Source: CAUSKK01 sp963532425
Lineage (GTDB): Bacteria; Pseudomonadota; Gammaproteobacteria; Cardiobacteriales; Cardiobacteriaceae
Length of the DNA: 64,000 nucleotides
Assembly (NCBI GenBank): GCA_963532425.1
Contig: CAUSKK010000013.1
Span: 7,190 to 71,189 of the forward strand
Direction: 5' to 3'
In this document: piece after piece, positions 26,036-34,873 of the stretch
How the letters are laid out: every line of letters starts with the position of its first letter
Position numbering within the stretch: position 1 is the stretch's first letter
Program-made: the position numbers and the translations under genes
The notes under the pieces: generated by a model
Databases searched by the model: none
Told to the model about the DNA's origin: nothing
The model's input: the letters and a program-made list of their open reading frames with translations, nothing else

Positions 26036-26296
26036 ATGAAAGACGACTATGACGACGAGCGCCCCTACGGCGACGATGACTTCGACGACCTGGAAGAGGG
26101 CGTGGAGAAGGACTACGGCGATTTGGACGACTACGAGCCCGAGGACGATGTGCATGAGCTTGGAACGGACGGCCTGAGCTGGGGCGACGGCGACGACGAC
26201 GACGGCGGCTGGGCCTATGACGACCAGGACGACGGCGACAACCCCGACGACTGGGGCTATGACGACGACGATAACGACCGCTACGACGACTACTGA
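26036..26296 (+). CDS. Extremely acidic Asp-rich small protein
   Basis: 86 residues from ATG 26036, which is better spaced from GAGGA (26025-26029) than ATG 26030. Nearly half the residues are Asp or Glu, with repeats of DDDxDD, GDGDDDDGG and WGYDDDDNDRYDD, plus regular Tyr and Trp. There is no signal peptide or known domain. Such proteins may mimic DNA or buffer cations; no function can be given. It is bounded by terminators on both sides, so it is its own unit. Confidence 0.75.
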   Translation: MKDDYDDERPYGDDDFDDLEEGVEKDYGDLDDYEPEDDVHELGTDGLSWGDGDDDDGGWAYDDQDDGDNPDDWGYDDDDNDRYDDY

Positions 26297-26311
26297 CCCC
26301 GTGGGGGTTTT

Positions 26312-26338
26312 GGCCGGGTGCAGAACCCGGCCTTTTTT
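26312..26338 (+). terminator. Terminator of acidic-protein gene
   Basis: GGCCGGGT-N5-ACCCGGCC-like stem followed by six T residues. Confidence 0.9.
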
Positions 26339-26403
26339 GTGGGCGCGGTGCCCCTTGGCTTTACTCCCCCGGGGGCGGAAAATGGCCCTTTTTGGAGGTT
26401 CCC

Positions 26404-27045
26404 ATGAAGAAAACCCTGCTGCTGCTCCTGCTCGTGGCCAACGTCCGGGCCAACGAAGCCACCCCAACCCCGACGGCAACGACCGTGGAAGACCAAAGGT
26501 TTGCCGAGGCCCAGGCCGCCGCCGATAAAAAAGATTACGCCCGGGCTCTGACGCTCTACCGGGAGCTGGCCGCCCGGGGCCACGCCAAGGCCATGAAGGA
26601 AATCGGCCTGATGTATGTCTTTGGCCGGGGGGTTCCCCGGGACTATGCCAGCGCCCGGCAGTGGCATGAAAAGCAGGCCGCCGCCGGCGACAACGACGGC
26701 TATTGGTATATGGGAAAGCTCTATGAGGAGGGCGGCCCGGGCCTCGAGTCGAACTATGCCACCGCCCTGGGCTGGTATGAAAAGTACGCCGCCAACGGCG
26801 ACGGCAACACCTATTGGCACATGGGCGAACTTTATAAGAAGGGCGGTCCGGGCCTGGAAAAGGACTGGGGCGCCGCCAAGCGGAACTATGCCCGGTGGGT
26901 CGCCCGCACCGGCAGCGGTGAAGGCCTGATTGGCGAGCTCTACGAACAGGGCGGGCCGGGGCTGGAAAAGGATTGGGCCGCCGCCTGCTACTACTACCGA
27001 AAAGCCGAATGGAAGGACAAGACCGACCTGGTTTGTCCCCACTAG
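26404..27045 (+). CDS. Secreted Sel1-repeat protein
   Basis: 213 residues from ATG 26404 (MKKTLLLLLL) with GGAGG upstream. A signal peptide (cut near residue 17, after NVRA) is followed by a Thr/Pro linker and about four Sel1-like repeats with the pattern AxxWYEKYAANGDGNxYWHMGELYKxGGPGLEKDW. Sel1 repeats form helical scaffolds for protein binding. The repeats are unusual in the recurring GGPGLE turn. Two Cys lie near the C-terminus. Flanked by terminators. Confidence 0.85.
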   Translation: MKKTLLLLLLVANVRANEATPTPTATTVEDQRFAEAQAAADKKDYARALTLYRELAARGHAKAMKEIGLMYVFGRGVPRDYASARQWHEKQAAAGDNDGYWYMGKLYEEGGPGLESNYATALGWYEKYAANGDGNTYWHMGELYKKGGPGLEKDWGAAKRNYARWVARTGSGEGLIGELYEQGGPGLEKDWAAACYYYRKAEWKDKTDLVCPH

Positions 27046-27065
27046 TCCCCCTTTAATTTTCACCC

Positions 27066-27094
27066 GCCGGGTTTCAGCACAACCCGGCTTTTTT
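27066..27094 (+). terminator. Sel1-gene terminator
   Basis: GCCGGGTT-TCAGCAC-AACCCGGC stem-loop followed by six T residues. Confidence 0.9.
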
Positions 27095-27238
27095 GCGCGC
27101 CCCGCCGGCCTATTCGCTGAAATCGTTCGCCCCGACCGGCCCCCTCACTGAGCGCTTCTAGCGAAGCGCTTGGTTTTGAATCTCCAGTCGAAGCGCTTCC
27201 CCTTGGCAGCCCAAATAAAACCGAAGCGCTTCGGTGTT

Positions 27239-27321
27239 CGGTGCAGGGGAAAGCAGGAAAGCCGGGCCGGGGCGAAATGGCCAACGCTGAAAACCGGTCG
27301 AAATCAACGAAGCGCTTCGGT
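27239..27321. repeat. Direct repeat within block 3, copy 1
   Basis: 83 bp ending in a GAAGCGCTTCGGT; nearly identical to 27577-27651. Copy 1 has 8 extra bases, from local duplication of aggaaagc-type sequence, and one C/T difference. Confidence 0.9.
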
Positions 27322-27576
27322 TCCAGAATCAGCCCCGGCACGATTCGGCGCACCGCTTCGGTGCAGCGCTCCCCCGCGTGGCTGGCCCCATTGACCGAAG
27401 CGCTTCGTTAGAACGCCAGCACCCGGCGAATGATTTCCTTCAATCCCCAAACCCCGATTGGGGCCGTAGCGTTAAACCCCGACTCGGGGGTCTTTGCTTC
27501 TACGAACGAAGCGCTTGGCTATAAAGCAAGAGCCTATCGGACGAAAAACCCGAGCCCGCCCGTCGAAGCGCTTCTT

Positions 27577-27651
27577 CGGTGCAGGGGAAAGCCGGGCCGG
27601 GGTGAAATGGCCAACGCTGAAAACCGGTCGAAATCAACGAAGCGCTTCGGT
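27577..27651. repeat. Direct repeat within block 3, copy 2
   Basis: 75-bp partner of 27239-27321. The unit includes the whole palindrome at its end, so motif copies have spread together with flanking sequence. Confidence 0.9.
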
Positions 27652-28613
27652 CGCCGACTCGGGCCTGCTTTTTTGCCGCGCCCGGCCAGTTAAATCGAAG
27701 CGCTTCACTGGGCCCTCTGTTTCCCCTGGCTTTTCTGGCCGGCCCGCCCGAAGCGCTTCGGTTTAATCAGCCAACGGCTAGCGCCGCTTTCTCCCGCCGT
27801 CTCTTCGGCTGAAGCGCTTGGCTCGAAGAAGCCCCTAGGACTCAAGCGCTTCGTTGCTTTCGAAAAAGGGAGCGCTTCCGGTGAAGCCAAATCAAAGAGG
27901 AAGCGCTTCCCGGCCTGGCCAACCGACCGCCCTTGGCGGCACCAACCGAAGGACGGTGAACCGCAGCGAAGTAGCAAGCCGCTGGTGAAGCGCTTCTCTC
28001 ATTAGTTCAGTGCGCCAGGCCGGAAGGTTTCCGCCGAATGAAGCGCTTCGGACGGAAATAAACGGTGGAGCATGCTTCGTTCGGTCGCTTTCCCATCCTG
28101 TCCAGCCAGCCGCCGGAAAGGGGGAAGCGCTTCGTTTTTCTTGGCTTCCGAGACCGAAGCGCTTCGGCTTCGGCGCCCATAGAAGGAAGCGCTTCGGTTT
28201 TGGAGGCTGGAAAAGGGGAATGCTTTGAGTAGGACGATTAAAACGAAGCGCTTCGGTTTGAGGGAGAAAAGGGGGAGCGCTTCGAGGGTCGTTCTAAACG
28301 AAGCGCTTCGCTTTGAGAAGGGACGCGGCTTCACCACCGGAAGCGCTTCGGCTCACGGGAGGAAGCGGGCCGAGGTCGATGTTTTCAAAGCCACCGAAGC
28401 GCTTCGTTATTTTTGGAAAAGGGGAGCGCTTCATTCGGGGAAGACGGGAAAGGAGGAAGCGCTTCGGTCGCGCCGGTGGATTTTTCCCCGGCCCGGCGGC
28501 GGCCATTGCCAGCCATCGGAAGGAAGCGCTTCATTCTGGAAAAGCCGGCAAAAAGGAAGCGCTTCGCTTTGAGGCTAAAAGGGGGCGGTGGATAGGGTGA
28601 AGGCGCCCGCCGG

Positions 28614-28901
28614 CTAGATGATGTCGTCCACATCCACCCGCAGCAGCGCCGCCAGCCGTTTTAGCACGGCGATGGAGCCGTCCTTGTGGCCGTTTTCAAT
28701 ATCCGATAGATAGGCCGGAGAAATACCCGCCGAAATGGCCAGCTGACGACCACTAAGGCCACGATATTCCCGCCACACCCGCAGGGGGTTTTCTGTGCAC
28801 AGCCTTTTCACTAGGTCATGGGGCAGGCGCTCTTCGTGAGCCGGCCGGTAGCCGGGCGCCGGGGCTGGGGGTTTGGGCGGACGATGGGAAGATGAATCCA
28901 T
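28614..28901 (-). CDS. XRE-family helix-turn-helix protein (antitoxin-like)
   Basis: 95 residues. A Pro/His-rich N-terminus precedes an HTH_XRE domain (about 41-95): VWREYRGLSGRQLAISAGIS then PAYLSDIENGHKDGSI. The NPLRVWREYRG lead-in is typical of XRE antitoxins encoded with RelE/ParE toxins, but no toxin gene is adjacent. It begins 46 bp after the transglutaminase stop with GGAG before its ATG, so it may be the last gene of that operon. Confidence 0.85.
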   Translation of the reverse strand: MDSSSHRPPKPPAPAPGYRPAHEERLPHDLVKRLCTENPLRVWREYRGLSGRQLAISAGISPAYLSDIENGHKDGSIAVLKRLAALLRVDVDDII

Positions 28902-28946
28902 GGGATTACTCCGGTTAAAAAGTGGCGGGGGAGCCGGGGGTGATGC

Positions 28947-30917
28947 CTAGAGTGGCAGCCGGCGCAGGGCGCGCAGCAGGGCGGTTTCTTCGCCCTGTTC
29001 GTAGTAGCGGTAGCGTTCGTAGTCCCGGGCCAGGGCCTGCCAGCGCTGGGCCCGTTCCGGCGGCTGCTGGGCACTGCCCCGGCGCAGCAGCTGGGCCAGG
29101 GTTTCACCGGTGGTCGCCCGTAGGCCGCGCCGTTCCAGCCGGGCCAGCAGCACCCGGGCCGCCCGTTCCACCCGGTCGCCGCCCACCGGCCGGCGCCGTT
29201 GCCAGAGCCAGGCCAGCAGCAGCAGAGCGCCCACCCCCAGCACCAGCAGCGGCCCCAAAGCCGCCCGGCCGAAGCGCTCCAGGCCGAGCCATTGCAGCAG
29301 GCTGTCCTGGTCCTCCTGGCCGTAGTTCACCACATGCTCCTGCCAGAAGGCATTGCTGGCGTCCCAGGCGGCGCGCAGCCAGGAAACGGTTTCCACGTTT
29401 TCGGCCAGCCGCGACACCAGCGAACGGCTGTCGACGCCAGACCGCTGCAGAGCGGCGCCGCTGAGCCGGGCGGCCTCGATGCGGTAGGGGGCGACGGCGG
29501 CGGTGGGGTCGAAGCGCTGCCAGCGGCCGTCGATGTAGAGTTCCGTCCAGGCGTGGGCGTTCTCCTCGCGCACGGTCCAATAGCCGTTCAGGGCGTTGCG
29601 CTCGCCGCCCTGGTAGCCGGTGATGACCCGGGCCGGAATGCCGACAGTGCGGGCGGCAATGGCCAGGGCGTTGGCGTAGTGCTCACAGAAGCCGATGTGG
29701 CCCTGGGGGGAAAAGAGAAACTGTTCCACGTCGCCCATGCCCGGCGGCGGTTCCAGCGAATAGTAAAACTCCCGCTGGGCCAGATAGTTGAGGAAACCCT
29801 GGGCAAAGCCGGCGTCGCTGTCGCCGTTGGCGGCGCGCAGGGACTGGGCCAGAGCCCGGGTCTGGGGATAGTCCCGGGGCAGGCGCAGGGCGTCGCGGCG
29901 TTCGTCCGGGTCGAGCTGGTTTAGCTCCGGCTGCAGAATGGACAGGAGGCCATAGCGGCCCTTGACGTCCCGGCCCTCGGGCAGGCGCAGCTGGAAGGCC
30001 TTGCCCTGGAGGGCGACGGCATCGACGCTGACCGGCACGTCCAGGCCGGTGAGCCATTGAATGTCGCGTTTCACCGGGAACCAGTCATAGCGAATGGCCT
30101 GCTCCGGGCGGAAATCCAGCCGTTCCGGGGCGCTGTAGCCGTCCTGGGGCCGCTGGGTCCAGTTGAGGCCGTCGAAATGCCAGAGCACCGGCCCGCGCCA
30201 GTACATTTCGCGCGGTTCCGGGCGCAGGCCCTCGTCAAATTTCACCCGGAAGACCACCTCATCGGACTGGGCCAGGCTGGCCAGGTCGCCCATGGACATC
30301 TGGTCGCTCAGGCCGGTAACGCTGGCATTGCGCGGCTGGGGCACGGCCCAGAGCGGGGCAATGCGCGGGAAGAGGAAAAACAGCAGCACCGCCAGCGGTA
30401 GGGCCTGGAGCAGGGACCGGCTCAAATGGCGGCCGGCCGGCCAGCTCAGCCGGGCGCTCTGGTTATCGACGAGCAGATAGAGGCTGGCCCCGAAGACCGC
30501 AAACAGATAGCACAGCACCAGGGCACTGCGGCTGTACATCAGCGTCGCCAGCAGCAGCAGCAGCTGGATAAGGAAGAGCACGTTGCGGTCGCGCGGGTTG
30601 CGCGATTCCAGCATCTTGGCCACGGCGGTGGCGGTGAGGAAATAGATAAAGGCCGTGGTGAAGCCGAGGCGCATCAGGTTGGCGGCGATGTAGAGGAAAG
30701 CCGCCAGCAGGGTGAGCCAGGCCAGCAGGGCCTGGAGCCGGTAGCTGGGGGAAAGGCGCGCCAGCAGCGGCAGCAGCAGCAGGAAGCCGAAGCCATCGGG
30801 CAGATTGAAACAGAGGGGCAGATAGACCAGCAGAAAGACCCCGAGGCTGTGGAGCCACTGGCGGCGGCTGATGCGCTGGTGGTAGTCGGCGGCGCTCAGC
30901 CAGAGAATTTTTTTCAT
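28947..30917 (-). CDS. TgpA-type membrane transglutaminase
   Basis: 656 residues. Five or more N-terminal membrane helices (residues about 20-200) are followed by a periplasmic transglutaminase-like domain. The catalytic triad is visible as GFCEHYANALAIAARTVGIP (Cys), ENAHAWTELYIDGRW (His) and RFDPTAAV (Asp). A further helix lies near residues 555-575 (ALGPLLVLGVGALLLLAW), then a C-terminal cytoplasmic helical tail (DUF4129-like). This is the standard third member of MoxR-DUF58-TgpA operons. Its substrate is not established. Confidence 0.92.
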   Translation of the reverse strand: MKKILWLSAADYHQRISRRQWLHSLGVFLLVYLPLCFNLPDGFGFLLLLPLLARLSPSYRLQALLAWLTLLAAFLYIAANLMRLGFTTAFIYFLTATAVAKMLESRNPRDRNVLFLIQLLLLLATLMYSRSALVLCYLFAVFGASLYLLVDNQSARLSWPAGRHLSRSLLQALPLAVLLFFLFPRIAPLWAVPQPRNASVTGLSDQMSMGDLASLAQSDEVVFRVKFDEGLRPEPREMYWRGPVLWHFDGLNWTQRPQDGYSAPERLDFRPEQAIRYDWFPVKRDIQWLTGLDVPVSVDAVALQGKAFQLRLPEGRDVKGRYGLLSILQPELNQLDPDERRDALRLPRDYPQTRALAQSLRAANGDSDAGFAQGFLNYLAQREFYYSLEPPPGMGDVEQFLFSPQGHIGFCEHYANALAIAARTVGIPARVITGYQGGERNALNGYWTVREENAHAWTELYIDGRWQRFDPTAAVAPYRIEAARLSGAALQRSGVDSRSLVSRLAENVETVSWLRAAWDASNAFWQEHVVNYGQEDQDSLLQWLGLERFGRAALGPLLVLGVGALLLLAWLWQRRRPVGGDRVERAARVLLARLERRGLRATTGETLAQLLRRGSAQQPPERAQRWQALARDYERYRYYEQGEETALLRALRRLPL

Positions 30918-30966
30918 GTGGGAAGTCCTGAAAAAGGCGAAGCGCTTCGGCCGAAGCGCTCCCGGT

Positions 30967-31911
30967 TTAGAGCAGCTGTTCCTCGAAGAGGGCCAGGGCG
31001 CGGAGACAGCGTTCCCGGTGGGCCTCGTCGCTGCCGGGGGGAATTTCCCCGTGGGGCAGGCGCAGGCCGTAGCGCAGGCCCTGGCGCCGGGCCTCCTCTA
31101 TCCACTGGGCCAGCTGGGACAGGCGCGTTTCCAGCGGGCCGCTGGTGTGCTCATAGGCCAGCAGCACCTGGGCGGCGCCGCTGCCGCTGAACTGTTTCAA
31201 CAGCCATTCACCCCGGCCGACGTGTTTCCAGGCGACCCGGGCCAGGCTGTCGCCGATGACATAGGGGCGCAGCTGGCTGAGTTCCTCCTCGCCGGCGGTG
31301 CCGAGGCTCTGGGCGCCGGCCTGGGCCGCCGGGGCCAGCGGCAGGGGCAGCTGGCCGCGCGGGCTCGGATAGACCAGCACTTCGGCGTCCAGCAGCAGCC
31401 ATTGCCAGCTGTGGAAGAGGCCGAAGGGGAAGACCGTGCTCACCTCCAGCACGTCCAGGGGCAGCCGGCCCCGGCGCCGGGTGGGAATAAAGAGGCTGGC
31501 GCTGGCGGCCTGGCCCGGGGCCACTTCGGCAATCAGGGCGCTGGCGCGGCCGCTGCGCAGCTGGAGCAGGTGGCGCGGCTCCGGGCCGGGGTTGTGGACG
31601 TGGATATGAAAGAGCGCTTCCTCGCCGGCGAAGACCCCGGGGCCGCCGGCGGCGCTCAGTTCCAGGGCGCTGAGCTGGCGGGCGGTGGTGCCGGCCGAGA
31701 GGGTCAGCACCACGGCGACGAAGAAGGTCAGGGCGAAGCCGAGGCCGATTTGGTGGTTGGCCGACCAGACAAACATGGCCACCAGCGTGAGGAAGGTGGC
31801 CAGGCCGAAGCGGGTGGGAATGGTGGCCATGTGCAGCGCACTGCGCAGGGCCCGCCGGGGCCAGCGCTGGGGATAGCGCCGGCGAAAATAGCGGAGCCAG
31901 TATTTTTTCAT
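30967..31911 (-). CDS. DUF58 membrane protein
   Basis: 314 residues. Two membrane helices near residues 35-75 (FGLATFLTLVAMFVWSA and FALTFFVAVVLTLSAG) are followed by a domain with STVFPFGLFHSW and the DUF58 signature QLRPYVIGDSLARVAWKHVG. It sits between moxR and tgpA and overlaps the MoxR stop by one base. The three proteins are thought to work together at the envelope. Confidence 0.92.
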   Translation of the reverse strand: MKKYWLRYFRRRYPQRWPRRALRSALHMATIPTRFGLATFLTLVAMFVWSANHQIGLGFALTFFVAVVLTLSAGTTARQLSALELSAAGGPGVFAGEEALFHIHVHNPGPEPRHLLQLRSGRASALIAEVAPGQAASASLFIPTRRRGRLPLDVLEVSTVFPFGLFHSWQWLLLDAEVLVYPSPRGQLPLPLAPAAQAGAQSLGTAGEEELSQLRPYVIGDSLARVAWKHVGRGEWLLKQFSGSGAAQVLLAYEHTSGPLETRLSQLAQWIEEARRQGLRYGLRLPHGEIPPGSDEAHRERCLRALALFEEQLL

Positions 31912-32843
31912 TAGACCGGCACCGGCACCGAATCCAGCAGCCGTTGCAGCCGGTGGGCCTGCTGGCCATCGTCGCCGCCGCCGCCGAGCCGATGCCAGGC
32001 CACGGCCGGGAAGAGTGTCTGCACCTGTTCCGGCAGCGCCGCCCCCTCACCCTGAATCAGCGCCAGCGCCTGGGCCGCCCGCAGCAGGGCCAGGCCGGCC
32101 CGGGTGGACAGGCCGTGGGCGAAGTCGGCGCTGTGGCGGCTGGCCGCCAGCAGCTTCTGCACATACTGGCCGAGGGCGGCGGAAACGTGCACCGAGGCCG
32201 CCGCCGCCTGCAGCTGGAGAATGTCCTCGTGCTGGAGCTGGGCCGTGGCCGCCGCCAGCAGCTCCTCCCGCCGGTGGCCGCGCAGAATTTCCACCTCAAC
32301 GGCGGCGCTGGGATAGCCCAGGGACAGGCGCAACATGAAGCGGTCGAGCTGGGATTCGGGCAGGGCGAAGGTGCCGGTTTGTTCCAGCGGGTTTTGGGTG
32401 GCGATGACGAAGAACGGCGTCGGCAGCGGCAGCGTCTCCCGTTCCACCGTTACCTGCCGTTCCTCCATGGCCTCCAGCAGGGCGCTCTGGCTCTTCGGCG
32501 AGGCCCGGTTGATTTCGTCGGCCAGCAGCAGCTGGGTGAAAACGGCGCCCGGGTGGAATTTCAGGCCGCCATTTTCCAGCAGCGAATAGCCGACCACATC
32601 GGCCGGCAGCAGGTCGGAGGTGAATTGGATACGGCGGTAGTCGAGGCCGAGGGTGGCGGCGAAGGCCTTGGCCAGCGTGGTTTTGCCGGCGCCGGGCAGG
32701 TCTTCGAGCAGGAGATGGCCCCGGGCCAGCAGGCAGCCCATGGCCTGTTGAATCAGCGTCTCCTTGCCCAAAACGATATGGTTGAGCTGTTCCAGGGCCC
32801 GGTTGAGTTTGGCACGCAGCGGTGCCGGCAGAAGGTCGTTCAT
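31911..32843 (-). CDS. MoxR-family AAA+ ATPase (DUF58 operon)
   Basis: 310 residues. Walker A LLEDLPGAGKTTLAKA, the MoxR signature RIQFTSDLLPADVVGYS, Walker B LLADEINRASPKSQSALLEAMEE and sensor ATQNPLEQTGTFALPESQLDRF are complete. It is the first gene of the MoxR-DUF58-TgpA operon and is 16 bp downstream of lpxK. It differs from the YehL-type MoxR ATPase at 6.3 kb, so two MoxR subfamilies occur in this window. Confidence 0.94.
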   Translation of the reverse strand: MNDLLPAPLRAKLNRALEQLNHIVLGKETLIQQAMGCLLARGHLLLEDLPGAGKTTLAKAFAATLGLDYRRIQFTSDLLPADVVGYSLLENGGLKFHPGAVFTQLLLADEINRASPKSQSALLEAMEERQVTVERETLPLPTPFFVIATQNPLEQTGTFALPESQLDRFMLRLSLGYPSAAVEVEILRGHRREELLAAATAQLQHEDILQLQAAAASVHVSAALGQYVQKLLAASRHSADFAHGLSTRAGLALLRAAQALALIQGEGAALPEQVQTLFPAVAWHRLGGGGDDGQQAHRLQRLLDSVPVPV

Positions 32844-32858
32844 GAATATTCCTTGTGA

Positions 32859-33842
32859 TTAGGGGGCCGGCGGCGGCGCCAGCAGGGCTTTCACCTGCTC
32901 CACCAGTTCGCGCGGCAGCTGCAGGCTGTAGGACACCACCACCAGATTGGGTCGATAGGGCAGTTTCACCGCGTCCTTGCTGGTAACCAGCAGGGTGCCG
33001 GCGCTGGCAAAGTCCAGGTCGGCCAGGCGGAAATGGCTGTGGTCGGGCCGGGTCTGCCAGCCGCTCAGCGGACAATCCAGCTGCTGTTCGAGCAGCCGGC
33101 GGAAGCGCTCCGGCCGGGCAATGGCGGTCAAACCATAGAACGGCGGCGCCAGTTCGGCCCAGTCCACCGCCGTGCCATCGGCCCGGTGCAGCTGGATGAA
33201 GCGCTTCGTGCTGTAGAGCGGCCACACTTCGCTGAGCTGGCGCGCCTCGTCCTGGGGGCCGGCGGCGGTCATCACCAGGGCATCGGCCCGGCGGCTCGGC
33301 AGTTCGCGCAGCGGCCCGGCCGGCAGCAGAAAACCATTGCCCAGGCCAAAATCCGGCGCCAGGGCGATGATTTCCACGTCCCGCTGCAGCCGGTAGTGCT
33401 GCAAACCGTCGTCGCTGAGCAGCACCTGAATCTGCGGCTGCTGGCGCAGCAGCAGTTCGATGGCGGCCCGGCGCGAACGGCCCACGGCCACCGGCAGGCC
33501 GGTTTCCAGGGCCAGCAGCAGCGGCTCATCGCCAACCTGGTGGGGGTCGCTGTCGCGAAAAACCAGCCGGGGCGAACGGGTATGGCCGCCGGTGCCCCGG
33601 CTGATGATGCCGACCTGAAAGCCCTCGCTTTGCAAAGCCCGGGCCAGGGCACTGACCAGCGGGGTTTTACCGTTGCCGCCGACGCTGAGGTTGCCGACGA
33701 TAATCAGCGGCCGGGGTGGCCGCCAGGCGAAGCGCTTCTGCCAGTGGCGGCGCAGGGTGCTGATTAAAAAAAAGAGCCCGGCGCCGGGCAGCAGCAGCCA
33801 GGACAGCAGGGTGCGCCGGCGCCAGCAGTTGGGAATGTCCAT
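32859..33842 (-). CDS. lpxK: Tetraacyldisaccharide 4'-kinase
   Basis: 327 residues. LpxK phosphorylates the 4' position of the lipid A precursor at the inner membrane. An N-terminal hydrophobic helix is followed by the P-loop VGNLSVGGNGKTPLV and the conserved LLSDDGLQHYRLQRDVEI. It overlaps plsY by one base. lpxK is more often beside msbA; here it is joined to plsY and the MoxR operon. Confidence 0.95.
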   Translation of the reverse strand: MDIPNCWRRRTLLSWLLLPGAGLFFLISTLRRHWQKRFAWRPPRPLIIVGNLSVGGNGKTPLVSALARALQSEGFQVGIISRGTGGHTRSPRLVFRDSDPHQVGDEPLLLALETGLPVAVGRSRRAAIELLLRQQPQIQVLLSDDGLQHYRLQRDVEIIALAPDFGLGNGFLLPAGPLRELPSRRADALVMTAAGPQDEARQLSEVWPLYSTKRFIQLHRADGTAVDWAELAPPFYGLTAIARPERFRRLLEQQLDCPLSGWQTRPDHSHFRLADLDFASAGTLLVTSKDAVKLPYRPNLVVVSYSLQLPRELVEQVKALLAPPPAP

Positions 33843-34438
33843 TACTTCCGCCCGAAGGCCTGCTCTTTGCCCTCCCGCAGGCGTTTGATGTTGTCCCGGT
33901 GTTTGACCACCAGCACCCCCACCAGCAGCAGCAGCAGCAGCAGTTCCTGGCGGCTGGCCCCGAGCAGCACCGCCAGCGGCAGGGCGGCGAACATGGCCCC
34001 CAGGGCCGACAGCGAGGAAATGCGGGTTTTGTAGAAGATGGCGGCCCAGACGGCCACCAGCAGCAGGGCCAGCAGCGGTTGCAGGGCCAGCAGCACGCCA
34101 CAGGCCGTGGCCACGCCCTTGCCGCCCTTGAAGTGGTAGAAGCAGGGGTAGAGATGGCCAAGGAAAGCGCCCAGGGCGGTGAGCACCTGGGCGGTGAGAT
34201 TGTGGCTGAGGGCGCCGATGAGCAGCACCGGCAGCAGACCCTTGAGGGCGTCGCCGAGCAGGGTCAGGGCGCCGGCCTTTTTGCCGCCGAGGCGCAGCAC
34301 GTTGGTGGCGCCGGGATTGCCGGAGCCGTGGGCCCGGGGGTCGGGCAGACCCAGCGCCGAAGAAACCAGGGTTGCCGAAGACAATGAACCGGCCAGATAG
34401 CCCAGCGCCAGGCCCAGAACAGACCAGAAATAAGACAT
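33842..34438 (-). CDS. plsY: Acyl-phosphate:glycerol-3-phosphate acyltransferase
   Basis: 198 residues from ATG 34438 (MSYFWSV). PlsY makes lysophosphatidic acid from acyl phosphate at the inner membrane. Five hydrophobic helices and the family motifs GSGNPGATNVLR, GGKGVAT and VKHRDNIKRL are present. It diverges from folB across about 50 bp, the classical gammaproteobacterial arrangement. Confidence 0.96.
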   Translation of the reverse strand: MSYFWSVLGLALGYLAGSLSSATLVSSALGLPDPRAHGSGNPGATNVLRLGGKKAGALTLLGDALKGLLPVLLIGALSHNLTAQVLTALGAFLGHLYPCFYHFKGGKGVATACGVLLALQPLLALLLVAVWAAIFYKTRISSLSALGAMFAALPLAVLLGASRQELLLLLLLVGVLVVKHRDNIKRLREGKEQAFGRK

Positions 34439-34489
34439 AAAAACTCCAAAGAAACTATAATTGCCCATTCAATTTTTGAGTTCAAATCG

Positions 34490-34849
34490 ATGCAAGACAC
34501 TATTTATATCAAGGGTTTAAAAGTTAAAACCACCATTGGTATTTTGCCCTACGAGCGCCTGGCACGGCAAACGCTGCTGGTGGGGCTGGAGCTGGCCATC
34601 GACCTGCACCTTCCCGGTCAAACCGACACCCTCAGCGACGGCCTCGACTACCGTCAGGTGGTCCAGTGGGTGGAAGATTTTGCCGCCCGCAGCGAATTCC
34701 AACTGCTCGAAGCCTTCGCCGAAGCGCTCTGTGCCGGCCTGCTGCGGCAATTCCCCCACTGTCAGGGCATTACCCTCGATTTGCAGAAACCCGGCGCCCT
34801 GCGCCAGACCCAGCAGCTGGGCCTGCGTATCCACCGCGCCCGCGACTAA
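34490..34849 (+). CDS. folB: Dihydroneopterin aldolase
   Basis: 119 residues. FolB converts 7,8-dihydroneopterin to 6-hydroxymethyl-dihydropterin and glycolaldehyde in folate synthesis. The opening IYIKGLKVKTTIGILPYERL contains the conserved Gly-Ile/Glu region, and DGLDYRQVVQWVEDF and LLEAFAEALC complete the fold. Normal length. aspS follows after 24 bp. Confidence 0.95.
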   Translation: MQDTIYIKGLKVKTTIGILPYERLARQTLLVGLELAIDLHLPGQTDTLSDGLDYRQVVQWVEDFAARSEFQLLEAFAEALCAGLLRQFPHCQGITLDLQKPGALRQTQQLGLRIHRARD

Positions 34850-34873
34850 ACCCCATTTTTCAAGGAATTATCC

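Larger units (their letters stand above)
27155..28590. repeat. GAAGCGCTTC array (block 3)
   Basis: About 1.4 kb without a credible gene. Exact palindromes recur throughout; about 12 lie in 27960-28590 by eye. They are often extended to CCGAAGCGCTTCGG or GGAAGCGCTTCG. Near 27475-27500 is a hairpin with weak T run (ACCCC GACT CGGGGGT) that has no gene before it, perhaps left from a lost gene. Overlapping frames on both strands here translate the motif only. Confidence 0.85.

Noticed and set aside
27155..28590. Arrays of a short repeat with spacers, possible CRISPR
   Set aside because: The conserved unit is only 10 bp and palindromic, spacing is irregular (20-110 bp), spacers differ in length and are partly duplicated, and no cas gene is in the window.
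30916..31914. 332-residue plus-strand open frame
   Set aside because: It lies opposite the DUF58 gene, whose membrane helices and signature are clear.
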